A DNA stretch of 50,351 nucleotides, taken from positions 1 through 50,351 of the forward strand of contig JBAVIP010000049.1 in the NCBI GenBank assembly GCA_049687015.1. The letters are read 5' to 3'. This DNA is from Methylotenera_A sp049687015. Its GTDB lineage: Bacteria > Pseudomonadota > Gammaproteobacteria > Burkholderiales > Methylophilaceae. Positions 18,226-26,331 of the stretch are shown in pieces (the first letter of the stretch is position 1; the number at the start of each line of letters is the position of its first letter). Below the pieces are notes generated by a model. It ran no database searches. It was not told the origin of the DNA and saw only the letters and a program-made list of their open reading frames with translations. Position numbers and translations under genes: made by a program.

Positions 18226-18269
18226 GATTTTAAATACTACAACTTACATACTAAAAGCTTGCCAGAAGC

Positions 18270-18482
18270 TTAAGGATGCGTGCGGTTTAAAATCTCTAAA
18301 CCCACTTTACCCGCGGCAATTTCACGTAACGCGAGCACGGTTGGCTTATCTTTTTGCCCTACACCATGCACAAATGGATCTGAACCATTCGCCAACTGAC
18401 GTGCGCGGTAGGCTGCAACTAGCGTCAGTTGAAAGCGGTTAGGGATTTTTTCTAAACAATCATCTACGGTAATACGGGCCAT
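18270..18482 (-). CDS. rpoZ: RNA polymerase omega subunit
   Basis: A 70-residue subunit that helps assemble RNA polymerase and forms part of a ppGpp-binding site. The start ARITVDDCLEKIPNRFQL and the VAAYRARQL helix are the family signature. It lies 11 bp after gmk and 44 bp before spoT, the standard operon order, with AGGAGG-like sequence just upstream of the ATG. Confidence 0.96.
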   Translation of the reverse strand: MARITVDDCLEKIPNRFQLTLVAAYRARQLANGSDPFVHGVGQKDKPTVLALREIAAGKVGLEILNRTHP

Positions 18483-18493
18483 AATAACCTCCT

Positions 18494-19117
18494 TTAAGTT
18501 AACTTTTGAATGAGAGCAGCATAACGCTGTAACTGTGATTGCGATTCAAGCCTGCTTGCACGAATGATCGCCATTAAGTCTTGCAAAGCCACCTCGAAGT
18601 TATCGTTGATTGTAACATAGTCGAACTCCACTACATGACGCATTTCTTCACGCGCCGCTGCCACACGCTTGGCGATGACTTCCGCGCTATCCTGGCCACG
18701 ATTATTGAGTCTTTCCGCCAGTGTTTCTACCGATGGCGGCAGAATAAAAATACTGATCGCCTGTGGATAAATGGCACGCACCTGCGCGGCACCCTGCCAG
18801 TCGATTTCCAATATCACATCATACCCAGCCTGCACGGCAGCATCCACGCCGCTTTGCGAAGTGCCATATTTAGCGCCATGTACATCGGCACTTTCCAAAA
18901 AACCACCCGCAGATAGAATTTCTAAAAATTGCGCTTCAGTCACAAAATGATAATGCACACCATTTTCTTCACCGCTGCGCGGCGGCCGCGTGGTGTGTGA
19001 AACAGAACGCTTAATTTGCGCATCTTTAGCCAACAACGCCTCGACAAGGCTGGTTTTGCCTGCACCAGAGGCAGCGGTGATAATAAATAAGTTGCCCGAA
19101 AAAGTAGATAAGCCCAT
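18494..19117 (-). CDS. gmk: Guanylate kinase
   Basis: Phosphorylates GMP to GDP with ATP (207 residues). The P-loop is ITAASGAGKTSLVEALL near the N-terminus; the GMP-binding region shows SVSHTTRPPRSGEENGVHY and the lid has LNNRGQDSAEVIAKR. First gene of the gmk-rpoZ-spoT cluster, 56 bp downstream of yicC. Confidence 0.96.
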   Translation of the reverse strand: MGLSTFSGNLFIITAASGAGKTSLVEALLAKDAQIKRSVSHTTRPPRSGEENGVHYHFVTEAQFLEILSAGGFLESADVHGAKYGTSQSGVDAAVQAGYDVILEIDWQGAAQVRAIYPQAISIFILPPSVETLAERLNNRGQDSAEVIAKRVAAAREEMRHVVEFDYVTINDNFEVALQDLMAIIRASRLESQSQLQRYAALIQKLT

Positions 19118-19173
19118 GTGTCCATTTTAGACGATTTTAGGCCTTATTCAGTACACTCTACTTTAAATATTTG

Positions 19174-20040
19174 CTATTCAATATTTTGAATCTGCTCGCG
19201 CATTTGCTCGATGAGCACTTTCAGTTCCATTGAAATTTGGCTGGTTTCAATCGCCACCGATTTCGAGCCCAGTGTATTCGCTTCGCGATTCATTTCCTGC
19301 ATTAAAAAATCCAGGCGCTTGCCTGCTGCCGCTGTCGCATTCAAAATACGTTTTACTTCATCGATGTGCGACGTTAGCCTTACCAACTCTTCATCTACAT
19401 CAATACGTTGTGCGAACAGCACCATTTCTTGGCGAACACGCTCCTCATCGTTGCTGTTGGTAGCCTCATTTAATTTAGCAATCAGTTTTTCCTGATATTG
19501 CTTAATTAAAGCCGGCATCATCGGCTTCACTTTTGCGACATGCTGTTCTATCTGTTGCAAACGCTCCAGAATCACAGCCTTGAGCTTTGCGCCTTCACGG
19601 GCTTTGGCCTCGATTAAATCCTGCAGCACGGTATTCAAAATGGTTTTTAAATCATTTTCCAGCGCTTCTGTGTCCAGTGCCTCCGTCGCTATCACGCCTG
19701 GCATGCGTAGTATTTCCAGCATATTCACGGGTTGTGTGTGAGGAAAGTATTGTGCTGCGGTTTTTGCGTTTTCGGCAATTTGTTGCAAAACCGTATGATT
19801 TAGCCGCGGCAAGCCTCCAGCCGTAACATCGCGCACCAAACTAAGACGACAGTCTATTTTGCCTCGACCTAGCTTGGCTTGAATTAGCTCGCGCACGGTG
19901 GCTTCAAACATACGTAAATTGTCATCCAGCTTAAGTTGCATCTCGAGATAGCGATGATTCACCGAGCGCAATTCAATCAACAAAATGCCGTTAGTAGTGT
20001 TGCATTCTTGCGACGCAAAACCCGTCATACTTAATATCAT
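19174..20040 (-). CDS. yicC: YicC-family endoribonuclease
   Basis: A 288-residue YicC/YloC protein. E. coli YicC is an endoribonuclease implicated in small-RNA turnover. The N-terminal ILSMTGFAS and LRSVNHRYLEM are family signatures, and the C-terminal DUF1732 part (KRLDFLMQEMNREANTLGSK) is intact. I use the ATG at 20040, which gives the standard MILSMTGFA beginning; the frame extends to 20079 but the extra 13 residues are not family-like. It is divergent from the kinase gene at 20147. Confidence 0.93.
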   Translation of the reverse strand: MILSMTGFASQECNTTNGILLIELRSVNHRYLEMQLKLDDNLRMFEATVRELIQAKLGRGKIDCRLSLVRDVTAGGLPRLNHTVLQQIAENAKTAAQYFPHTQPVNMLEILRMPGVIATEALDTEALENDLKTILNTVLQDLIEAKAREGAKLKAVILERLQQIEQHVAKVKPMMPALIKQYQEKLIAKLNEATNSNDEERVRQEMVLFAQRIDVDEELVRLTSHIDEVKRILNATAAAGKRLDFLMQEMNREANTLGSKSVAIETSQISMELKVLIEQMREQIQNIE

Positions 20041-20146
20041 AGCTTGCTTTCTTAAAGTAATTGATGATAATTGTATCAAATACCCATGATTTTATGAGAG
20101 AATATTCCCAACTAGTTACCTTAACGATTATTATTTGAACCAATAG

Positions 20147-21088
20147 ATGGCAACCAGTAAAAATCAACCTTTACCAATCGGCTATATACTGCAAGACTAC
20201 ATTATCACTAAAGTCTTGAGCACTGGCGGCTTTAGTTTTGTGTACCTTGCGCAAGATCTAAATAAAAACATTGTTGCCATTAAAGAATATATGCCCACAG
20301 GCCTGGCGTTGCGCGAAGAAGGCGCTACTGTGCTATTGGGCACGGATGACGACGCGGCTACCTTTAAGCATGGTCTTAAATGCTTTTTTGAAGAAGGCCT
20401 GGCGCTCGCCAAAATTGATCACAAAAACATCGTACGCGTGATTAATTTCTTTAGAGAAAACAATACTGTTTACATGGTGATGCAGTACGAGCGCGGCAAA
20501 TCTCTGCAGGATTACATTCTCTCGCAACCGGAGCCGGTAAGTGAAAAGTTTGTACGTCGTGTGTTTAGTGAACTATTAAATGGCTTGCGCGAAGTACATA
20601 CACAAAAACTTCTGCATTTGGATATCAAGCCTGCCAATATTTATATTCGCCTGGATGGATCGCCCGTATTACTGGACTTCGGCTCTGCCAGGCAGACACT
20701 TACACAAGTGCAATCTAAATTATCGCCCAGCTACACGCCTGGTTTTGCACCGCCTGAGCAATATTTTGAGCGCAAGCAATTAGGACCCTGGAGCGATATT
20801 TATAGCGTAGGCGCAAGCATGTATTCTTGTTTGGTTCGGTCTGCGCCTGCTGCTGCAAACCTGCGTGTAAAAGAAGATTTATTAGTGCCTGCAGTTAAAG
20901 TCGGCAAAAGCACTTATACAAAAGAGTTGCTGCAAATTATTGATAATTGTTTAAAACTGGATTACTTAGAACGGCCACAAAGCGTGTTTTCGCTGCAAAA
21001 AACTTTACTTGAAAACGTGCCACCGTTAGTAATCAAAAAACCAAGCTTGGTACATAAAATTAAGCATGTGCTGAATAAGCCACTATAA
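20147..21088 (+). CDS. Ser/Thr protein kinase (non-RD)
   Basis: A 313-residue Hanks-type kinase. The glycine loop is STGGFSFVYLA, the ATP-binding lysine is in VAIKEY, the catalytic loop is LHLDIKPANIYI and the Mg-binding motif is DFGSARQTL. The residue before the catalytic Asp is Leu rather than Arg, so it is a non-RD kinase and probably does not need activation-loop phosphorylation. No transmembrane segment or sensor domain is evident, so it is probably cytosolic. It sits 15 bp upstream of a PP2C phosphatase, its likely antagonist. Substrates are unknown; in other Proteobacteria such pairs can regulate type VI secretion, but no such genes are here. Confidence 0.9.
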   Translation: MATSKNQPLPIGYILQDYIITKVLSTGGFSFVYLAQDLNKNIVAIKEYMPTGLALREEGATVLLGTDDDAATFKHGLKCFFEEGLALAKIDHKNIVRVINFFRENNTVYMVMQYERGKSLQDYILSQPEPVSEKFVRRVFSELLNGLREVHTQKLLHLDIKPANIYIRLDGSPVLLDFGSARQTLTQVQSKLSPSYTPGFAPPEQYFERKQLGPWSDIYSVGASMYSCLVRSAPAAANLRVKEDLLVPAVKVGKSTYTKELLQIIDNCLKLDYLERPQSVFSLQKTLLENVPPLVIKKPSLVHKIKHVLNKPL

Positions 21089-21103
21089 CCATCAATTTAC
21101 TCA

Positions 21104-22033
21104 ATGAAATTCACTATTTATCAAAATAGTCGCCAAGGGCCCAGACAATATAACCAAGATAGATTAGCCTATTCTTACAGCAAAGATGCCTTATTGCTGG
21201 TACTGGCAGACGGCATGGGCGGACACCGCAATGGTGAAATTGCCGCGCAACTGGCAGTTAAAACACTAACCGATGCATTTCAGCGCCTGGCCGTACCAAC
21301 GCTTAGCAGCCCAGCAAAATTTTTAATTGATCATATCCAGCAAGTACACGACATGATTGAAAACGTCACGCAATTGGAAGAATTCATTGAATCGCCGCGT
21401 ACCACCATCGTCGCAGCCATTATCCAGCGCGGCTTTTTGTATTGCGCACATGTGGGTGATTCACGGCTATATCATTTTCGCAATGGTCATTTGCTGTTTC
21501 GCACCGAAGACCATTCTGTAGTGCAATCGCTGTATAACAAGGGCATGATCAGCAAAGAAGAAATGGCCACGCACCCTTATAAAAACAAAATTTATAATTG
21601 TGTAGGTGGTGAAACGCCACCGCAGATAGATTTGGCAGACAGGCACGAACTGCTTGAGGGCGACACGATATTGTTGTGTACAGATGGTGTGTGGGGCGTG
21701 ATCAGCGATCAACAAATCAAAGAAATCATGCAGCAAAACAGGACGATTGTTGATGCTACTGCCGAGTTAATGGATAGCGCCGAATTTGCCAGCGATGAAA
21801 GAGGCGACAACATGAGCGCCATCGGCCTGCAATGGGGCGATCGATTAATGAGTCACGCCGCAGTTTCTACACAGCTCATGCCTTTGGGTGAAACTACCAC
21901 CATTATGAATCCTGTCACACATCAAAACATTGAAGGTGCTGATCCACTTGAACTTTCTGATGACGATATTGAAAAAACCATTGCAGCCATTCAAAACGCT
22001 TTAAATAAAACGCAGCAGAAGCCCAAAATTTAA
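21104..22033 (+). CDS. PP2C-family Ser/Thr protein phosphatase
   Basis: A 309-residue metal-dependent phosphatase. Metal-binding motifs are NQDRLAY, LADGMGGHRNGE, HVGDSRLYHFRNG, LCTDGVWGVI and DERGDNMSAI, all with their aspartates. The last 50 residues are an acidic, low-complexity tail containing TTTIMNP and a serine/threonine-rich stretch. It follows the kinase with 15 bp between and is the obvious partner that removes the kinase's phosphorylations. An A/T-rich palindrome at 22053-22078 lies just after it. Confidence 0.92.
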   Translation: MKFTIYQNSRQGPRQYNQDRLAYSYSKDALLLVLADGMGGHRNGEIAAQLAVKTLTDAFQRLAVPTLSSPAKFLIDHIQQVHDMIENVTQLEEFIESPRTTIVAAIIQRGFLYCAHVGDSRLYHFRNGHLLFRTEDHSVVQSLYNKGMISKEEMATHPYKNKIYNCVGGETPPQIDLADRHELLEGDTILLCTDGVWGVISDQQIKEIMQQNRTIVDATAELMDSAEFASDERGDNMSAIGLQWGDRLMSHAAVSTQLMPLGETTTIMNPVTHQNIEGADPLELSDDDIEKTIAAIQNALNKTQQKPKI

Positions 22034-22078
22034 AACTCGAAGTTTTAAAACCTTAAGACTTAAAATTTTAAGTCTTAA
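22032..22078 (+). repeat. Nested A/T-rich palindromes after the PP2C gene
   Basis: A perfect 26-bp palindrome occupies 22053-22078 (half-site TTAAGACTTAAAA), preceded by a 7-bp stem with a 3-base loop at 22032-22048 and the overlapping GTTTTAAAAC. In RNA these could form hairpins ending the kinase-phosphatase transcript, though no clear U-run follows. They could equally be a DNA-binding site. Confidence 0.5.
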
Positions 22079-22165
22079 AACCAAAATCTTAAGAAAATCA
22101 TCAGTTTTAAAGCCATCTCGTATTATGCATCGCTTATAATTGGCTTTTTACTTAAAGCCAATAAC

Positions 22166-22909
22166 ATGCAAGTCAACACCATGCAAACCAGTCATCGCCC
22201 CAGTCAGCGCACCAATCATCAACTGCGCGAAATCGAAATTATCCGCCATTACACCAAGCATGCCGAAGGCTCAGTGCTGATTAAATTTGGCGATACGCAT
22301 GTGCTGTGTACTGCCAGTGTGGAAGAAAAAGTTCCTGGCTTTCTCAAAGGCAAAAACCAAGGCTGGGTGACAGCTGAATACGGCATGCTGCCGCGCTCCA
22401 CCGGCAGCCGCATGGATAGAGAGGCCGCCAAAGGCAAGCAATCTGGCCGTACGCAAGAAATTCAGCGCCTAATTGGCCGCAGTTTGCGCGCTATTATCGA
22501 TTTGGAAAAACTAGGTGAGCGCAGTATTCATCTGGATTGCGACGTGATTCAAGCTGATGGCGGTACGCGTACTGCGAGCATTACGGGTGCTTATGTGGCA
22601 TTGCATGATGCCATTTCTACACTGTTAAAAAGTGAAAAAATTACTGAGAACCCACTTAAACAAGCCGTAGCAGCCATTTCGGTTGGCGTGTACAAAGGCG
22701 CGCCCGTGCTGGATTTAGACTATATTGAAGATTCCGACTGTGATACCGATATGAACGTGGTGATGACATCTGATGGCGGTTTTGTGGAGATTCAAGGTAC
22801 TGCTGAAGGTGAACCGTTTGATAAAGCAGCGATGAATGCCATGCTGGATCTGGCGCAGGCTGGTATTACCGAATTACTCAGCAAACAAAAAGCTGCCTTA
22901 GCTTTATAA
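22166..22909 (+). CDS. rph: RNase PH
   Basis: Phosphorolytic 3'-5' exoribonuclease that trims tRNA precursors and rRNA, forming a hexameric ring. Family motifs include SVLIKFGDTHVLCTASVEE, GWVTAEYGMLPRST, GRTQEIQRLIGRSLRA, LDCDVIQADGGTRTA and DLDYIEDSDCDTDMN. The first ATG gives 247 residues; the ATG at 22181 would remove five residues and is equally likely because neither has a clear ribosome-binding site. It is 16 bp upstream of rdgB. Confidence 0.96.
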   Translation: MQVNTMQTSHRPSQRTNHQLREIEIIRHYTKHAEGSVLIKFGDTHVLCTASVEEKVPGFLKGKNQGWVTAEYGMLPRSTGSRMDREAAKGKQSGRTQEIQRLIGRSLRAIIDLEKLGERSIHLDCDVIQADGGTRTASITGAYVALHDAISTLLKSEKITENPLKQAVAAISVGVYKGAPVLDLDYIEDSDCDTDMNVVMTSDGGFVEIQGTAEGEPFDKAAMNAMLDLAQAGITELLSKQKAALAL

Positions 22910-22925
22910 GTGTTCGAGCCGTTAA

Positions 22926-23534
22926 ATGTTTACTAAGCTAGTCATCGCCAGCGGCAACGCAGGTAAATTGCGTGAGATCCAAGCATTACTTGCACCGCTT
23001 AATATAGAAGTTGTACCGCAATCGGCATTTAATATTTCTGAGGCAGAAGAACCGCATTGCACTTTTATCGAGAATGCACTCGCTAAAGCGCGCCATGCCA
23101 GCCTGCATTCCGGCTTGCCTGCGCTTGCCGACGATTCCGGCATTTGCGTCGATGCCCTGCAAGGCAAGCCAGGCGTGCACTCTGCGCGATTTGCCAATAT
23201 GAACACGGACGAGCCAAAAAGCGACGAAAAAAACAATCAAGCCTTATTAAATGCGCTTGCCAAAGAAACAAATCGCGCCGCCTATTATTACTGCGCGATC
23301 GTGCTGGTTCGCAGCCATGATGACCCGCAACCACTGATTGCCGAGGGCGTTTGGACGGGTGAGATACTCACTGCGCCACGCGGCACAGGCGGTTTTGGCT
23401 ACGATCCATTATTTCTGGATTTAAATTTAGGCAAAACTGGTGCAGAATTAAACCCGGAGCTTAAAAACCAAATCAGCCACCGTGGGCAAGCGTTAAAGCA
23501 ATTAATGAGCAAACTTAAGGTGGCTTATAATTAA
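22926..23534 (+). CDS. rdgB: XTP/dITP diphosphatase
   Basis: Ham1-type house-cleaning pyrophosphatase (202 residues) that removes dITP, XTP and other deaminated purine nucleotides. VIASGNAGKLREIQALL, LADDSGICVDAL, GKPGVHSARFA and GFGYDPLFL are the family blocks. It lies between rph and a conserved small gene in the rph-rdgB-hemW cluster. Confidence 0.95.
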   Translation: MFTKLVIASGNAGKLREIQALLAPLNIEVVPQSAFNISEAEEPHCTFIENALAKARHASLHSGLPALADDSGICVDALQGKPGVHSARFANMNTDEPKSDEKNNQALLNALAKETNRAAYYYCAIVLVRSHDDPQPLIAEGVWTGEILTAPRGTGGFGYDPLFLDLNLGKTGAELNPELKNQISHRGQALKQLMSKLKVAYN

Positions 23535-23547
23535 GGGCATTATCACT

Positions 23548-23790
23548 ATGAAAACTCTACCAATCTGGGTGCGCAATGACGGGAGCGTTGTTTCCTGCAC
23601 CGAAAAAATCAAAGTGATGCGAGAGAATTTTGAGGAAATCAAACAAATCGCCCAGGACGCGCTAGAGGATGGCTTGCTGATGGAAGTTTCTGAAATGCAA
23701 ATGCGCGAGGCCTTGCATCATTTGGTCAATCAGCTCGTGAATCCTTATCTAAAACAAAAGGCGGCGATTGAAAAAAGTTATACCAATTAA
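23548..23790 (+). CDS. Conserved small protein between rdgB and hemW
   Basis: An 80-residue, mostly helical, acidic protein (TLPIWVRNDGSVVSCTEKI, then ALEDGLLMEVSEMQMREAL). I recognise it as a small protein that recurs between rdgB and hemW in Betaproteobacteria but know no function. It begins 13 bp after rdgB and overlaps hemW by 23 bp, so it is coupled to hemW translation. No catalytic motif, signal or membrane segment is seen. Confidence 0.75.
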   Translation: MKTLPIWVRNDGSVVSCTEKIKVMRENFEEIKQIAQDALEDGLLMEVSEMQMREALHHLVNQLVNPYLKQKAAIEKSYTN

Positions 23791-25009
23791 TCCGGAGGCG
23801 AGCTTCAATGCGCCTGCAAGACCCATCAATACATGCTCGCCAATTTTAGGCGAAGCAACACTATCCGGACTTGCCAGCCCGCCCCCGCTATCGCTTTATA
23901 TCCACATTCCATGGTGCGTTAAAAAATGTCCATACTGCGATTTTAATTCGCATGAATCACGGGCTGAGGTTCCAGAAAAACGCTATGTTGCGTCTCTAAT
24001 TAGGGACTTAGAACAATCGGTGCCACGCGTTTACGGGCGCAAAATTAAAAGCGTTTTTTTTGGCGGTGGCACGCCGAGCTTGTTCTCGCCCGAAGCCATT
24101 GATGAAATCCTAAGCGCGGTGCGCATGCTCACGCCGCTGGAATACGGCGCAGAAATCACGCTGGAAGCCAACCCGGGCACAGTGGATACAGCGCATTTTG
24201 CGGGCTACAAACAGGCGGGTGTAAACCGTATTTCACTGGGCATACAGAGTTTTAACGCGGATTATCTCAAAGCTTTAGGCCGCATTCATGATGACAAGCA
24301 AGCCATTCAAGCAGCTGAATTAGCGCTTGATACCTTTGATAGGGTCAATCTGGATGTGATGTATGCGCTACCCAAACAAACGCTTGCACTTGCTTTGCAA
24401 GACGCGCAACAGGCGGTCGCGCTCAAACCCGATCATTTATCTTTTTACCATTTAACTTTAGAGCCGAACACTCCATTTTACCGCACGCCGCCTAGCTTGC
24501 CAGATGATGATGCCGGCGCAGAAATGCAGGAAAAAATTGAAGCTTTATTAGCAGAAAATGGCTATGAACATTATGAAACCTCTGCCTTTTGCAAACCCAA
24601 ATCGCATGCAAGACATAACCTGAATTATTGGCAATTCGGTGATTATTTGGGCATCGGCGCGGGTGCACATTCTAAATTAAGCTTCCACGATAAAATCACC
24701 CGCGAAACACGTCATAAACACCCAAAAAGCTTTATGGAAAATGCCGAGAGCGGCGATGCAGTGGACAACACTTGGGTGATTGAGCAGGCGGATCTAAGCT
24801 TTGAATTTATGATGAACGCACTGCGATTGAACAACGGCTTTGAAACAAGGCTGTTTCAGGAGCGTACAGGCATGCCCCTAGAGGCAATATCCATGCGCCT
24901 TGCAGAGGCATCAAATAAAGGCTTAATTACGCAAAACCACCATCTAGTTCGGCCCACTTTACTTGGCCAGCGCTATCTGAATAATTTACTGGAAATATTC
25001 TTAAATTAA
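23768..25009 (+). CDS. hemW: HemW, radical-SAM haem chaperone
   Basis: A 413-residue radical-SAM protein formerly annotated as oxygen-independent coproporphyrinogen oxidase. The cluster motif CVKKCPYC has cysteines at 50, 54 and 57; SVFFGGGTPSLFS and GVNRISLGIQSFN are conserved family blocks. The extra cysteine that marks true HemN (CxxxCxxCxC) is missing because Phe follows Asp, supporting HemW, a haem-transfer chaperone. About 40 residues before PPLSLYIHIPWC look non-homologous, so the true start could be later. It overlaps the convergent FimV-like gene by 9 bp at the 3' ends. Confidence 0.9.
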   Translation: MKKVIPINPEASFNAPARPINTCSPILGEATLSGLASPPPLSLYIHIPWCVKKCPYCDFNSHESRAEVPEKRYVASLIRDLEQSVPRVYGRKIKSVFFGGGTPSLFSPEAIDEILSAVRMLTPLEYGAEITLEANPGTVDTAHFAGYKQAGVNRISLGIQSFNADYLKALGRIHDDKQAIQAAELALDTFDRVNLDVMYALPKQTLALALQDAQQAVALKPDHLSFYHLTLEPNTPFYRTPPSLPDDDAGAEMQEKIEALLAENGYEHYETSAFCKPKSHARHNLNYWQFGDYLGIGAGAHSKLSFHDKITRETRHKHPKSFMENAESGDAVDNTWVIEQADLSFEFMMNALRLNNGFETRLFQERTGMPLEAISMRLAEASNKGLITQNHHLVRPTLLGQRYLNNLLEIFLN

Positions 25010-26320
25010 ATCTTTGCGCACATCTAATAGCGCAATCAACAATAATATTTCGCTCAATACCGCTTGACCAAAACCTGTGCGCTCGCCACCGCGATTATCA
25101 CTAATCAGGTCGCGTAAATACACCACTGCCGCATCGCCAGGCCATGTGCTATAAAGCTTTTCCATGATATGCGGAAACTCTTCCAGGCTCTGAGCTACTA
25201 CCATGGCGATTTCTGTTTCGTGCCAAATAGGTGTCATCACGTTAAAAGTTTCGTGCAAACCAATGGCGTAATGTTCAAAATCCTGTTGTAAATTAAGTTT
25301 TCTAAAAATTTCTAGCAGATACAGCCAATGATGAATCGAGGCTTTAGGATGTGCTTCAATCGTTAATTTGAGATGCGCAATTGCATCACTGGTGCGATTA
25401 ATACTCATCAATAGCCTGGCTTCCTCCAGCGTACTATCCAACCTAGATTCGGTCTCCTTAGCGGCTTTTGCCAGCGGTGTAGCTTGCGCGGTTTCATATT
25501 CGGCCTCGACCCGCGTATTTTGCCAATGCCCGCCCATATCAGCCATGGTTGGCGGCATTTTGGTGGCAGTAAGGCTCACTTTTGCAGCCATATACTGCCG
25601 GTATTTTTTTAATAAATAAGCGCTTAAGCCCGCCAATAAGATCAAGCCCAGCACCATTTTTATCAAGTTGCTGTTAAAGCCGTCAAATAGTGAACTTGTG
25701 GCTGGCTTTTCTGCTGTTGCCGTTTGCGGTGCATCGCTTGCTGGATGATCTAAATTCATAAATACTTTTTTTGCTGGCTGATTGAGCGTTTTGTCCAACG
25801 CCTGTTTTAGTTCATTTAACCTGGCTTGTAAAAAAATGAGCTTATCATTTAATCTAGCCAGCTCCTCTTTCAAAAATGCGTTTTTGCTGAGCAATAAGTC
25901 ATAATCCTGCATTAATTTTGCAGGTATTTGCTCAATTTTATAACTCATTTTCAGATTTTGGCTGTCGGATTTTTTTCGCCCGGGTTTAATAGGATACGTT
26001 CTGACAGAGAGTGATTTCAGGGTAGGAACGATCAGAGATACCGGCGTTTCAAAACGTTCGGATGGGTTAAAGTTCGGCCGAATAGCGGCACTTAAACGCA
26101 AGGTTTTAAACACAAACTTCTGCTGCATTGTTTTATTTTTAGGGTAAAACAAACGCGCGACATCATTCAGACTTTCGCCCGGCAACAGCGGCCAAGTCAT
26201 ACTGTTTGCGTCAAGCGCTTGCGATGGATTATCTACTGCAGCCGCGTCATTGACAGCGGCAACAGCGCTGCTGCCTAGTATCACTACAACCAGAAAAACT
26301 ATTGTTAAATTTAGCTTCAA
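25001..26320 (-). CDS. FimV-like membrane protein, paralogue
   Basis: A 439-residue protein with a signal peptide, a LysM-like segment (WPLLPGESLNDVARLFYP, about 43-60), a coiled coil (LARLNDKLIFLQARLNELK), one transmembrane helix (KMVLGLILLAGLSAYLLKK) and a cytoplasmic C-terminal domain. That domain parallels the one in the FimV protein at 10593-12455: AIAHLKLTIEAHPKASIHHW against AIQLLQNHLLDFPKQSVTIW, and EEFPHIMEKL...YLRDLI against ESFPRITSGL...YLDDLI. It therefore seems to be a cut-down relative lacking the FimV N-terminal block. Function unknown; a polar or envelope scaffold role is inferred from the architecture. Confidence 0.7.
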   Translation of the reverse strand: MKLNLTIVFLVVVILGSSAVAAVNDAAAVDNPSQALDANSMTWPLLPGESLNDVARLFYPKNKTMQQKFVFKTLRLSAAIRPNFNPSERFETPVSLIVPTLKSLSVRTYPIKPGRKKSDSQNLKMSYKIEQIPAKLMQDYDLLLSKNAFLKEELARLNDKLIFLQARLNELKQALDKTLNQPAKKVFMNLDHPASDAPQTATAEKPATSSLFDGFNSNLIKMVLGLILLAGLSAYLLKKYRQYMAAKVSLTATKMPPTMADMGGHWQNTRVEAEYETAQATPLAKAAKETESRLDSTLEEARLLMSINRTSDAIAHLKLTIEAHPKASIHHWLYLLEIFRKLNLQQDFEHYAIGLHETFNVMTPIWHETEIAMVVAQSLEEFPHIMEKLYSTWPGDAAVVYLRDLISDNRGGERTGFGQAVLSEILLLIALLDVRKDLI

Positions 26321-26331
26321 AAGTATGAATG

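Noticed and set aside
23768..25009. Calling this gene HemN (oxygen-independent coproporphyrinogen oxidase)
   Set aside because: The motif is CxxxCxxC with Phe where HemN has a fourth cysteine, so HemW fits better.
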